This document shows, one piece after another, positions 7,978-16,006 of a stretch of DNA of 64,000 bases (positions within the stretch are counted from its first letter, which is position 1; each line of letters starts with the position of its first letter). Source of the DNA: CAYXDO01 sp964463485 (GTDB lineage Bacteria; Myxococcota; Kuafuiibacteriia; Kuafuiibacteriales; Kuafuiibacteriaceae); contig CAYXDO010000006.1 in the NCBI GenBank assembly GCA_964463485.1, positions 62,001-126,000 on the forward strand. The letters are read 5' to 3'. The notes under the pieces were generated by a model. It was given only the letters and a program-made list of their open reading frames with translations, ran no database searches and was not told the origin of the DNA. The position numbers were made by a program, and so were the translations under genes.

Positions 7978-9911
7978 CCACGATTCGATCACCTCTGACC
8001 AACCAAGCTCAAGCGCAGAGCCATCGCGCAGAAGCACCTGCGGCCGCCGCGGCGCAGCTACGGCCGCTGATCGACGGGCTGCGACAGGCCAAGACGATCG
8101 ACGAGATCGGCGCCGCGCTCGACAAGATCGCGGACTCGATCGGCGGAGAATCGAAGGCCGAGGTCAAGAAGTCCGCCGTCGCGGCGGCGAAGGCCGCGAT
8201 GGAGAAGCACCCCGAGGGCGTGCGATCCCTCATGGGCTCCCTCGGTGACGACGTGAAGCTCTTCTGCGGCACGGCCACGCCAGACGCGGTGAAGAGCGCG
8301 GCCGATTCGCTCGACCTCGACGTGGGTCGTTCGAGCTTGAAGCTCTTCTCGACGGGCGACCCGTTCGTGGTGCTCGAGGAGAGCGTGAAGAACCGCGACG
8401 TGCTCGTCCTGCAAGGCGGCCCCGGCTACTCCCCCAAGGAAGGCGAGCCCGCGTACGACTTCCCGACGCTCGTCGCGGAGTCGCTCCAAGTGGCGTTCGC
8501 CGCGCGATCCTCCGGCGCCAAGCGAGTACGCGTGGTGCTGCCAGAGGCCCTCGATCCTGCCAAGCACCCCAATGACGCCTTCGCCTCGCTCGTCGCCGAG
8601 CTCGCGAAGGCCTCGGGTGTGAATCAGGTCGTCTACCACTCGGCCCTCGATGGAAAATCGTCGGACGCCAAGCGATCGCTCCCCTTGGGCATGCCGATGC
8701 TCGAGGCCAAGGTCGCGTCCGCCGAAGCCAGCCGAGCCTTGCGCGAGCTCGCTTCGGCGACGTCCCTCGACGAGGTGAGTCGGTCGCTCGTGTTCCTCGA
8801 GGTCTCGATCAAGGCTTTGCGCGGCAAAGCCGACGGCGCGGCCACGGCTCTCGCGACTCAGGTGGCCGACGTACTCACCGCTCGCGTCAAGGATCTGGTT
8901 CCGGAGGTTCCGGACGGCGTGGTGAGCTTCAAGGACTCACAGGTAGTCGTCTTCTCAGGGCAGTCGAACCCCAAGCTCGGACTCGACATCGCGCAGTCCA
9001 TGAGTGCGACCTTCGGCGAGGGCTCGATCGCCCTGGAGGGCAGCACCCCGAAGCTCGCGGAGCTGTCCACCAAGGTGAAGGGCAAGGACGTCGTCATCGT
9101 GCAGACCACCCGACAGAGCCCTCAGGCTTCCAAGGAGTCGCGGCTGTCGACCATGGCCCTCTTGACCGAGGCGCTCATGATCGCGCGCGCTGCCAAGCAG
9201 GGCGAGGCCGAGAGCGTGACGCTCGTCCTGCCCTACATGCCCAACGCCCGCAGCGACAAACGAGACCAAGCCGGCGTGGGCGCCTACGCCGCGTTGGTCG
9301 CGCGCTGGGTCGATCAGCTCGACCTCGGACGGGTCGTATTGGTCGAGCCCCACGACGGACACGTCCCCGAGATGTTCCGGTCCCAAGTCTCGATCGTCTC
9401 GGGAGCTCGTGTGCTCTGCGACAGCGTGATCGCCGAGATGCCTGAGGAGCAGAAGAAGAAGCTCGTGCTCGTGCGTCCCGACGAAGGGGCCACCAAGCGA
9501 ACCAAGCAGCTCGCCAAGGATCTGAGCCTGCCGATGGTCAACGGAGAGAAGACGCGCGCGGGCAACGACGACAAGGCCGAAGTCCAAGGCCTGGGCAATT
9601 CGAGCGACGTCGCTGGCAAGGTTTGTATCGTCACCGACGACGAGATCGCGACCGGCGGAACCATGCGCCAGACCGTCGCGCGCCTAAAGGCCATGAGCGC
9701 GGAGGAAGTCATCGTGGCGGTCTCCCACGCCAACATGCCGATCGACGCCTCCGAGCGAGCCGATGCCATGCGCAAGCTGAAGGAGGCCGGTGCGGACAGG
9801 TTGGTGCTCCTCGATACTCAGCCGGTGGGTACGATTCCTCCGGATTTGGCGGGGTTCGTGAAGGTCGTGTCCTCGGCCGCGGCGATCGCGGAGGCGGCGA
9901 GCCTGTCATGA
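7974..9911 (+). CDS. Duplicated ribose-phosphate pyrophosphokinase-like protein
   Basis: 645 aa. The start is the GTG at 7974, overlapping the previous TGA, with a perfect AGGAGG at 7961-7966. Residues 1-90 are an Ala-rich helical leader. Residues about 95-235 look like a degenerate PRPP-synthetase N-domain. Residues about 322-645 form an intact PRPP-synthetase module: FSGQSNPKLG (327-336), a loop equivalent to PYxRQDRK (PYMPNARSDKR, 420-430), EPHDGH (458-463, where DLHAEQ is usual), LVRPDEGATKR (498-508) and the PRPP loop DDEIATGGT (555-563). The family makes PRPP from ribose 5-phosphate and ATP. A relative in the NARP1 phage-resistance pathway (Adps) instead pyrophosphorylates ADP-ribose, so the substrate here is open. 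It overlaps the next gene by ATGA. Confidence 0.88.
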   Translation: MTTIRSPLTNQAQAQSHRAEAPAAAAAQLRPLIDGLRQAKTIDEIGAALDKIADSIGGESKAEVKKSAVAAAKAAMEKHPEGVRSLMGSLGDDVKLFCGTATPDAVKSAADSLDLDVGRSSLKLFSTGDPFVVLEESVKNRDVLVLQGGPGYSPKEGEPAYDFPTLVAESLQVAFAARSSGAKRVRVVLPEALDPAKHPNDAFASLVAELAKASGVNQVVYHSALDGKSSDAKRSLPLGMPMLEAKVASAEASRALRELASATSLDEVSRSLVFLEVSIKALRGKADGAATALATQVADVLTARVKDLVPEVPDGVVSFKDSQVVVFSGQSNPKLGLDIAQSMSATFGEGSIALEGSTPKLAELSTKVKGKDVVIVQTTRQSPQASKESRLSTMALLTEALMIARAAKQGEAESVTLVLPYMPNARSDKRDQAGVGAYAALVARWVDQLDLGRVVLVEPHDGHVPEMFRSQVSIVSGARVLCDSVIAEMPEEQKKKLVLVRPDEGATKRTKQLAKDLSLPMVNGEKTRAGNDDKAEVQGLGNSSDVAGKVCIVTDDEIATGGTMRQTVARLKAMSAEEVIVAVSHANMPIDASERADAMRKLKEAGADRLVLLDTQPVGTIPPDLAGFVKVVSSAAAIAEAASLS

Positions 9912-11029
9912 CTCGGATCGGGCAGAGAGTCCCCGCATTCCTCGGCCCTTCTCTGGAGGCTCAGCGAGCCTCGAAGGCCGAGTTGCGGGCGAGCGAGGAC
10001 TTGGGGGCCCCGCCGATGGGTCCCACGAGTCGGCCGGTCGTGCGGAGCGACGAGAAGAACGTGCTGCCGGAAGTCTCCGCCAAGATCGATTTGGCCCTCG
10101 CGTACGCTCGGGCGGGCAAGCCACGCCTCGCAAACAAGAGACTCGACGAGGCAGTGCAGCTCCTCGAGGCCAAAAAGTCGCAGTCATCGCAGAGCTCGGC
10201 GGGTCTCCACCCGGGCCTGTGGAATCCGCTCGGCGATACTCAGTCGGTGCTCAACCAGGCCAAGAGCGCCGTGGCGGGGCTCGCCAAGACGACGGCTGTC
10301 CGTCCAGGCGCCGGAGAGACGCCCCGCGTCGTGGTCCTTTACGGGACCTCCGCCAACCCACCGACCGGAGATGGCGGACACGCCGGAATCGTACGGTGGG
10401 GTGCCAAGGACTTGAAGATCGACCTCCCCGACGACCAGGCGCCCGAGAAGGCGTTCGAAAACCTACCCGCAGACGAGGTCTGGGTGCTGCCGGTGTATCG
10501 GCACGCCTTCTCCACGAAGCGTGACTTGATCGATTTCTCCCACCGGTTCGAGATGGCCAAGCTCGGGTTCGAGAACCTCCCGGAGCTCGCCGGCAAAATC
10601 CAAGTCAAGGACACCGAGCGAGTCGTCGTCGAGAGCGCATTTGGCGAAGCAGAGAAAAACGGAACGCCCCTCGACCAAGTCAAGGTCGGCACGATCGATA
10701 TCGTGAAGCACTTGGCTGCCGAGAATCCGGGCACGCGCTTCGTGTTGGCCCTCGGCGGCGATACTTGTCGAGATCTCCTCGGGGGCAAGTGGAAGCAAGG
10801 CGACGAGCTCCTGAAGATGGTGCAGATCGCGGTCGTTCCGCGCGCTGGCGTCGATGGCGTCACCGGAACCGATCCGAACGCGCCCAAGCTCAGCGACGTG
10901 AGCTCCACGAAGGTGCGGGCCTCCGCCGATCTCGACTTCCTGAAAGAAGTCCTCCACCCCGACGTACTCAGTTACATGATGGCTCACGGACTTTACGCGT
11001 TCGCACCCAAAGCGAATGAGGATAGCTGA
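9908..11029 (+). CDS. NMN/NaMN adenylyltransferase-like (NadD/NMNAT family)
   Basis: 373 aa, ATG at 9908 overlapping the preceding stop. Residues 1-135 are a leader starting MTRIG, with a short TPR-like helical stretch near 60-90. The nucleotidyltransferase domain has a stretched GxFxPxHxGH motif, GTSANPPTGDGGHAG (146-160). WVLPVYRHAF (192-201) and the C-terminal VSSTKVR (331-337, equivalent to ISSTxxR) complete the signature. The family joins ATP with (nicotinate or nicotinamide) mononucleotide to make NaAD or NAD(+). The insertion between the first Pro and the His pair is unusual. Its position between PRPP-synthetase-like and phosphoribosyltransferase genes fits a NAD(+)-making module. Confidence 0.87.
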   Translation: MTRIGQRVPAFLGPSLEAQRASKAELRASEDLGAPPMGPTSRPVVRSDEKNVLPEVSAKIDLALAYARAGKPRLANKRLDEAVQLLEAKKSQSSQSSAGLHPGLWNPLGDTQSVLNQAKSAVAGLAKTTAVRPGAGETPRVVVLYGTSANPPTGDGGHAGIVRWGAKDLKIDLPDDQAPEKAFENLPADEVWVLPVYRHAFSTKRDLIDFSHRFEMAKLGFENLPELAGKIQVKDTERVVVESAFGEAEKNGTPLDQVKVGTIDIVKHLAAENPGTRFVLALGGDTCRDLLGGKWKQGDELLKMVQIAVVPRAGVDGVTGTDPNAPKLSDVSSTKVRASADLDFLKEVLHPDVLSYMMAHGLYAFAPKANEDS

Positions 11030-11030
11030 A

Positions 11031-13349
11031 ATGGTTGGCATCAAACGCACGAACACCCAAGAGACGCCGCGCCTCGATCAACAGGCCGCACAGAAGGTCG
11101 AAGCCGTCGCGGCGCAAAGAGTAGATGCCAAGGGCGAGTCGCGACCGACCGACGAAGTCACACCCGCCTTCACCCATCGGCTGCTCGAGGCCGCCAGAGC
11201 CAAGGACGTGAGCTCGGTCAAGGGTCTGCTCACCTCGTGGGTACAGGCGCAGACCGATTTCAAGGCGATCTCGGACGGGTTGCTCGCGCTGTCGAATTTC
11301 CTTCGCGTGTTCGGAAGCGGCGAAGAGAACCCCAAGCTTTACCAGGACGTCCTCAACCTCGACGTCCCGAAGGATCGACCCTTCGACGCGGGTACGTTGG
11401 AGCTCAAAGGGAAGGACTTCAAGGACCTGGGTACTCTGCTCGGCCTCGCAGGCAAGCAGCACCTCGCCGGCGAGGTCGACCTCACGAACGGAGAGAACTC
11501 CGCGCTCAAGGGTTTGGTGGTGGCCAGCTCCTTGGGCCTGGCCACCGACGCCCTGAAAGTGAAGATGGCGGGCTGGAACAAGATGACTCCGAAGCTCGAC
11601 AACGCCACGGTCTCCTTCGAGCTCGGTATTCGAAAAATGCCGAGCCAACCCAACACCAACTTCTGGGTCGTCTCCGGCGTGAACAAAGCCGTGGAGTGGG
11701 TCAAGAACCTCCGCATCTCGCCCGAGGCGGTCGACTGGATGAAGCAGTCTCCGCTGTTCGCGGGCTACCCTCGTGAGTTCTTCGCGTACTTCATGCCTCC
11801 GGTCGACGCCAACGGCGCACGCATCTCCGGTGGGCGCAGCAAGTTCGAGGAGGACGTCAAGAAGGTGAAGATCGAGGCGCTCTCGGACGGCGAGCTTTAC
11901 GCGGGCGGGCCCATCATGCGGGTCTCCGGGCCCCCGGCCGCGGTCGAGTTTCTCGAGACCAACCTCATGCGCCTGGTGACTTCCTGGACGACTGTCTCCA
12001 CCGCCGCCGCCCAAATGACCGTCGGCGCCGAAGGCAAGCCCGTGGCGTACTTCGGACCTCGACGCGCCCCGGGCGGCGAGGACACGACCGAGGCGATCAG
12101 CAAAGCCGCGGCGATCGGCGGCATGACGGTCAGCTCGGACCTGCTCGCAGGCTACCTTGGCCACGCGATCACTGGCACCATGGAGCACAGCATCGTGCTG
12201 ATGCTGAAGACCGTGCTCAAACATGACTTGCCGCCTTTCACCGCGGAGCAAAAGAAAGACGCCGAGCACTTCCTGCGGGCGACCTGGAAGGCGACCGATC
12301 CGAAGCTGACCGAGGCCCAACTCTCCGAAAAAGTCGGGGCGCAGCTCGAGGATGTCTTGCTCGAAGCGCACATTTTCAAGGAGTACTCGATGAAGTTCGA
12401 CAAGGCGAAGTCGGTCGCCCTCGTCGACACGTCTCACCCGAACATCGGGACCGCCGGCGCCATGCTGGCTCAGAAGATGATTTGGGCCGAGAAAGGAAAG
12501 ACGCCGGAGAACGACCTGAACGCGATCCGCGTGGACTCCGGCAACCTTCTCGCCCAAGGGCTTCGCTTCCGAACCGTGTTCAAGGACGAGGACATGGGTC
12601 ACATCAAGAGCCTCGCCACCGACGGACTCCTGCCGGAAACGGTCAAGTTCTTCGAGAAGGTCGAAGACGAGCTCCAGAAGGTCCAGAACAAGAAGCTCCC
12701 CGAGTCGTTCTACACACTCATGAAGGCTGCCCCCGAGAGTGTCGCGGAGACCGACGAGGAGCGCGCGGAGATCATCGCGATGGCCGAGCAGCTCGCGAGC
12801 CGCGGTGGGTTGTCCAAGTCCGAGACGGTCTTCTCTGGGTACGGAGCGGGGGAGAAGATTGCGGACTCGGTGAATACGGTGGGTCGACCGGGCATCGTGT
12901 ACAAGGCCTCGTCGATTACGTTCGAGGGGTCGAATGGGGATCCGCTCACGGTGAATCTCGGCAAGCTCGCGAGCCCCGACAAGGCGACGGGACCGAACCG
13001 GGAGCTCGTGGCGAAGATCGGCGACGACGGAAAGATCGAGCAATGGGTGATCGCCAGTCCGTCGGAAGTGTCGAAGCTCCCGAATGGGTATCAGCGACTC
13101 ATGCGAACGGCGTTCGAAAACGGCCAAATCAAGGTCAACACGTCGAACCAGAAGGCCGTTGAGCACGCCCTGCAGCGACGAGGCATGTTGTCGGACGCCA
13201 TGAAGGACGGCGCCAAGGCTCCGCTGGTCATGACAGACACGTACAAGAAGGAGTGGCTCGCGGTCGTGGCGGAGAGTGACTCCTCGCGGCTCGGTGAGTT
13301 CAGCGCGTACTTCGACAAGATGTGGCCCACCGTACATTTGGCCGACTGA
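11031..13349 (+). CDS. Nicotinate/nicotinamide phosphoribosyltransferase-like protein
   Basis: 772 aa from ATG 11031, with GAGGA at 11018-11022; an ATG at 11016 would overlap the previous gene. Residues 1-110 are a leader starting MVGIKR. The NAPRTase fold follows, with FWVVSGVNKAVEWV, a region equivalent to the VxAxxEGexVf strand (VKIEALSDGELYAGGP), YFGPRRAPGGED, a glycine-rich GGMTVSSDLLAGY stretch and ITGTMEHSIV. ALVDTSHPNIG is near residue 462, followed by AIRVDSGNL and FSGYGAGEKI. The family condenses nicotinate (or nicotinamide) with PRPP to the mononucleotide. It is longer than typical NAPRTase (about 400-540 aa). One base separates it from the NMNAT-like gene. Without an adjacent nadE, use of nicotinamide would let the block make NAD(+) without amidation; this is inference. 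Confidence 0.88.
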   Translation: MVGIKRTNTQETPRLDQQAAQKVEAVAAQRVDAKGESRPTDEVTPAFTHRLLEAARAKDVSSVKGLLTSWVQAQTDFKAISDGLLALSNFLRVFGSGEENPKLYQDVLNLDVPKDRPFDAGTLELKGKDFKDLGTLLGLAGKQHLAGEVDLTNGENSALKGLVVASSLGLATDALKVKMAGWNKMTPKLDNATVSFELGIRKMPSQPNTNFWVVSGVNKAVEWVKNLRISPEAVDWMKQSPLFAGYPREFFAYFMPPVDANGARISGGRSKFEEDVKKVKIEALSDGELYAGGPIMRVSGPPAAVEFLETNLMRLVTSWTTVSTAAAQMTVGAEGKPVAYFGPRRAPGGEDTTEAISKAAAIGGMTVSSDLLAGYLGHAITGTMEHSIVLMLKTVLKHDLPPFTAEQKKDAEHFLRATWKATDPKLTEAQLSEKVGAQLEDVLLEAHIFKEYSMKFDKAKSVALVDTSHPNIGTAGAMLAQKMIWAEKGKTPENDLNAIRVDSGNLLAQGLRFRTVFKDEDMGHIKSLATDGLLPETVKFFEKVEDELQKVQNKKLPESFYTLMKAAPESVAETDEERAEIIAMAEQLASRGGLSKSETVFSGYGAGEKIADSVNTVGRPGIVYKASSITFEGSNGDPLTVNLGKLASPDKATGPNRELVAKIGDDGKIEQWVIASPSEVSKLPNGYQRLMRTAFENGQIKVNTSNQKAVEHALQRRGMLSDAMKDGAKAPLVMTDTYKKEWLAVVAESDSSRLGEFSAYFDKMWPTVHLAD

Positions 13350-13832
13350 TTCAAACCCACGCTCCGATTCAAGCAATACCCTCCGCGCACGCGCAGGAAA
13401 GTGCTTCGGGGCCTGAGAAGCTGCCTAAGTACACGTCCGTGGAAGTTCGTAACCACGCTGAAACCACAGAGGACGCGGAGAGAAGACACAGAGGACACAG
13501 AGAAGTGCTCATTCCATCATCTGTGTGCTCTGTGGGCTTCGGCTCTGTGCTCTCTGTGGTTTCTCCCGTGGTCACGAATTTGCGGGGACCTGTACTAAGT
13601 ATAGGTAGATGCCCTTGCTCCTATACGAACGAGGCAGGATAGATAGTCATTATGGACACGAGGGCGCCCTCCCCTCGCGTACTCCGTAGGAGGTATGACA
13701 GGTCGCGCGAGCGTGGGGTGCGTAGCTGAGCTCGGCGAGCGAGGGAGAGCTTCAGTTCAGAGCCACATCTCGTTTCCGGACTATCTCCTTCGCCACTTGG
13801 AGCTCCCCGCGAGCACGCCCGAGCGTACGGGC
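13350..13832. other. Gene-free stretch with a long imperfect inverted repeat
   Basis: No convincing coding region was found in these 480 bases between the NAPRTase-like gene and the VapC-like gene. The left half holds the inverted repeat listed separately. The right half (13620-13830) shows no motif I recognise. Confidence 0.6.
13448..13576. repeat. Imperfect inverted repeat rich in CACAGAG / CTCTGTG
   Basis: The left arm, about 13448-13505, begins CGTAACCACG, continues GAAACCACAGAG and ends with ACACAGAG runs. The right arm, about 13520-13576, reads back as its approximate reverse complement (CTCTGTGGTTTC, ending CGTGGTCACG). The centre is about 15-20 bases. Similar purine-rich CACAGAG repeats occur dispersed in many bacterial genomes. 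The element could fold in RNA and lies just downstream of the NAD(+)-type block, so it may end or stabilise that transcript. Confidence 0.7.
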
Positions 13833-14249
13833 TCAGGGGAGCAGAAGGTTCTTGAATGGCTTCCGATTCTTCCAGCGGTAAGAGCGGAAATCGCGACAAT
13901 CCGTGGAGAAAATGCGGCCGGTGCCGAGATCCTCGGCGGCGATGACCAAAGATGCGTCGGCGAGGTCCATCGGAAGCTCGCGGTACTTCTGCATCAACAC
14001 CGAGATCCTGTCGGCGTGATGATCCCCGATCTCATGCAACTGGAATGCTCCTGCCGTCCAGCTCGCGACGAATGCAAGCTGCGCGCTCGGACCGAGCCGG
14101 GAAAGCAGAAGGTGGCACGTCTCGGTCGCGACGGGAAGCGTCGTGACCAGAGGCTCCGAGACCGCCGCGAGCGCCCGCTTCGCCGCCTCGTGATGTATGT
14201 CGCCGCGGTTGGCCAAGGCGAGCCAGAATCCAGTGTCAGTCAGGATCAA
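13833..14249 (-). CDS. VapC-like PIN-domain toxin ribonuclease
   Basis: 138 aa with a TTG start that overlaps the antitoxin stop (TTGA). The acidic PIN residues are in place: D5 (LTDTG), E43 (ATETC), D95/D98 (PMDLADAS) and D117 (STDCRDF). VapC toxins are Mg-dependent ribonucleases that cut tRNA or rRNA until bound by their antitoxin. Length (about 130-140 aa) and gene order (antitoxin first, overlapping) fit a type II module. The RNA target cannot be read from sequence. No second copy of the module is present in the window. Confidence 0.88.
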   Translation of the reverse strand: MILTDTGFWLALANRGDIHHEAAKRALAAVSEPLVTTLPVATETCHLLLSRLGPSAQLAFVASWTAGAFQLHEIGDHHADRISVLMQKYRELPMDLADASLVIAAEDLGTGRIFSTDCRDFRSYRWKNRKPFKNLLLP

Positions 14250-14503
14250 TGCTTTGAACCGAGGCTATCCGTAAGCAAACCTTTGTAGGTTTCCGACAGG
14301 TCAGACTCAGCTTCCCCGCAACCCACCAGCCCGGACGCTTCTATTATCGACGCCGGCCGAAGCGACGAGCCCAGCTCGGCCTCATACAGACACTCGATCG
14401 ATCGCCGAACGACGTCCGTCGTCGATAGGCTCAGGTTGCGACGGAGGCACTCGATCTTCCGCGCGAGCCGATCGTCAATACGGGCGTTCAGGCGAAGACT
14501 CAT
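14246..14503 (-). CDS. VapB-like ribbon-helix-helix antitoxin
   Basis: 85 aa from the ATG at 14501-14503. A longer reading to 14539 would place 12 codons over the operator palindrome and is unlikely. The N-terminus MSLRLNARID followed by RLARKIECLRRNLSLSTTD fits a ribbon-helix-helix DNA-binding fold. The C-terminal 35 residues would wrap the toxin. Four bases overlap vapC. Autoregulation through the palindrome at the start codon is expected. Confidence 0.8.
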   Translation of the reverse strand: MSLRLNARIDDRLARKIECLRRNLSLSTTDVVRRSIECLYEAELGSSLRPASIIEASGLVGCGEAESDLSETYKGLLTDSLGSKH

Positions 14504-14539
14504 GTCATACAGGATGTATGACGCCACCGGACGTGTCAA
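14504..14539 (-). promoter_or_regulatory. Antitoxin operator palindrome with consensus -35 box
   Basis: GTCATACA-GGA-TGTATGAC (14504-14522) is a perfect 8-base-arm palindrome that ends directly at the antitoxin ATG. On the minus strand a perfect TTGACA lies at 14534-14539, and the palindrome covers the -10 and start region. This is the expected layout for self-repression by a ribbon-helix-helix antitoxin. The mRNA may be nearly leaderless. Confidence 0.7.
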
Positions 14540-14576
14540 CGTGCTCTAGCAAGTCTTCGAGTCTGTGCGGGGCGGT

Positions 14577-15017
14577 TCACGCGGTGCGTCCTTGGCGAAG
14601 CATGCCACCTCGTGCAGTAGGCCATGGCGTGCAGTTGCCGCTGGACCCGGGCAGGTCCCAGATTTGAACGCCTCCAAGCGAGCCACTTAGGAATCGTCTG
14701 GAAATAGAAGATCCATCTGGTGTTACAAATGAGCGCAAAAACGGAGTCTGTGAGTCCTTTACTTCCTGACGATTCCTTAGCGTGTCCTTGAGTGACAGAA
14801 TCAGCTCGAGCTGGTCGTCGCCGTCGAGGTCCGTGATCGTCGGAGCGGCCATCGAGCCTCGACCCGCGATGGGTACCCGGTGAAGCTCGACGCCCGTCGC
14901 GTCGAGCACGAGGAGGTGGGCGGAACTGTCGGGCGCGCGCGGAGCCCCCGAGCTGAAGGTCGCGAGGATGATTTCCGGCGAACCGTCCCCGTTTGGACTA
15001 GGGCCCTCGCTTGGCTG
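14577..15017 (-). pseudogene. C-terminal remnant of an FG-GAP/VCBS-repeat protein
   Basis: The frame is open from a TAA at 15018-15020 to the stop at 14577 but has no start suited to a full protein. It encodes PNGDGSPEIILATF, then LLVLDATGVELHRVPIAG and APTITDLDGDDQLELIL. These are the DxDGDGxxE-type calcium-binding and strand patterns of FG-GAP/VCBS propellers. The first about 20 bases overlap the 3' end of the methyltransferase gene in another frame. It appears to be the tail of a larger surface protein lost by rearrangement. An internal GTG could still give a 110-aa product. Confidence 0.6.
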
Positions 15018-15930
15018 TTACGACCCACACCGAAGACCCGAGGGTCACTCGGTCTCCGGTGGCGAACGCAGTGACCGCGTCGCGAAGTGCGATTCGGATC
15101 GCATCGAGAGTCTGCTCGGAGGGCTGAGCTTCCCGCAGCGCGCGCGCCGTCGGTCCCAAGGTCATCAGGAACTCCGTGGTTTGCTCGATGGGTCCGAAGT
15201 CCATTTGCACCGCCGCGGGCTCGACTTTCACGTCGTCAAAGCCTGCGTCTGCCAAGACCTTCGACACCCGGGCAGGATCGGCCAGGCTGAAGGGGCCGGG
15301 GAGGTTCGGATCGAGCATCGAGGGCGGCGGGACGAAGGGAAAGACCGCCTCGAGCGGCACCGTCACCCATGGGTTGCGGCTGGCCGGTTGCCAGCAAACG
15401 AAGGACAACCGGCCGCTCGGCTTGAGGGCGCGAGCGACGTTTCTGAAGGCGGCCACGGGATCCTCGAAGAACATCACACCAAATCGTGAGTACGCGGCGT
15501 CGAACGCTCCCTCGGGGAAGGAATGAGTTTGTGCGTCCGCTTCCTCGAGCTCCACGTAGGTCAGCGACCCCTCGGCCACGCGCTCGCGAGCCCGAGTGAG
15601 CATCGGAGCCGAGAGGTCTACTCCCATGACTCGCCCGCTGGGGCCAATCTCGGCGGCGAGAGCAAGGGTCGTGTCGCCGCATCCACATCCGAGGTCGAGG
15701 ACATGCTCACCGGCCCGCAACTCGAGCGCCTCGAGGGCGAGAGCTCCATGAGCACGAAGCTGCTCGTCCATCGCCTCTTGGTGAGTGACCCAAGCCTCCG
15801 GCGCATGTTCGTTCCAGTAGGTCCTTTGTTCAGCGTTTGCGACGGGCACGAATCCGTTTCCCACGCTCGCTGGCTCGATGCAACTCGGCTCGGACGGACA
15901 ACTCGGGTTCTTGGGTTCGCGGCGGTTCAT
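14998..15930 (-). CDS. Class I SAM-dependent methyltransferase
   Basis: 310 aa as read from 15930; a GTG at 15849 would remove 27 poorly conserved residues and is an equal candidate. The Rossmann motif I is HVLDLGCGCGDTTL, motif II is VMGVDLSAPML and motif IV is FDAAYSRFGVMFF. GRLSFVCWQPASRNPW follows, the pattern of the UbiE/Methyltransf_11 group. The C-terminal third (DAGFDDVKVEPA) is typical of small-molecule methyltransferases in this group. The substrate is unknown. It is divergent from the GST gene, with about 75 bases between the starts. Confidence 0.85.
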   Translation of the reverse strand: MNRREPKNPSCPSEPSCIEPASVGNGFVPVANAEQRTYWNEHAPEAWVTHQEAMDEQLRAHGALALEALELRAGEHVLDLGCGCGDTTLALAAEIGPSGRVMGVDLSAPMLTRARERVAEGSLTYVELEEADAQTHSFPEGAFDAAYSRFGVMFFEDPVAAFRNVARALKPSGRLSFVCWQPASRNPWVTVPLEAVFPFVPPPSMLDPNLPGPFSLADPARVSKVLADAGFDDVKVEPAAVQMDFGPIEQTTEFLMTLGPTARALREAQPSEQTLDAIRIALRDAVTAFATGDRVTLGSSVWVVTAKRGP

Positions 15931-16006
15931 TGGTCCCGGTCGTGGGGGACTTCTGCGAGACCGAAAAGTCTGTCGCCGCGACCAGAGAGTCGCTATACGT
16001 GGACGA

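Noticed and set aside
10968..13376. 802-codon open frame on the minus strand
   Set aside because: It lies fully antisense to the NAPRTase-like gene; the translation has no recognisable domain and is an effect of high GC content.
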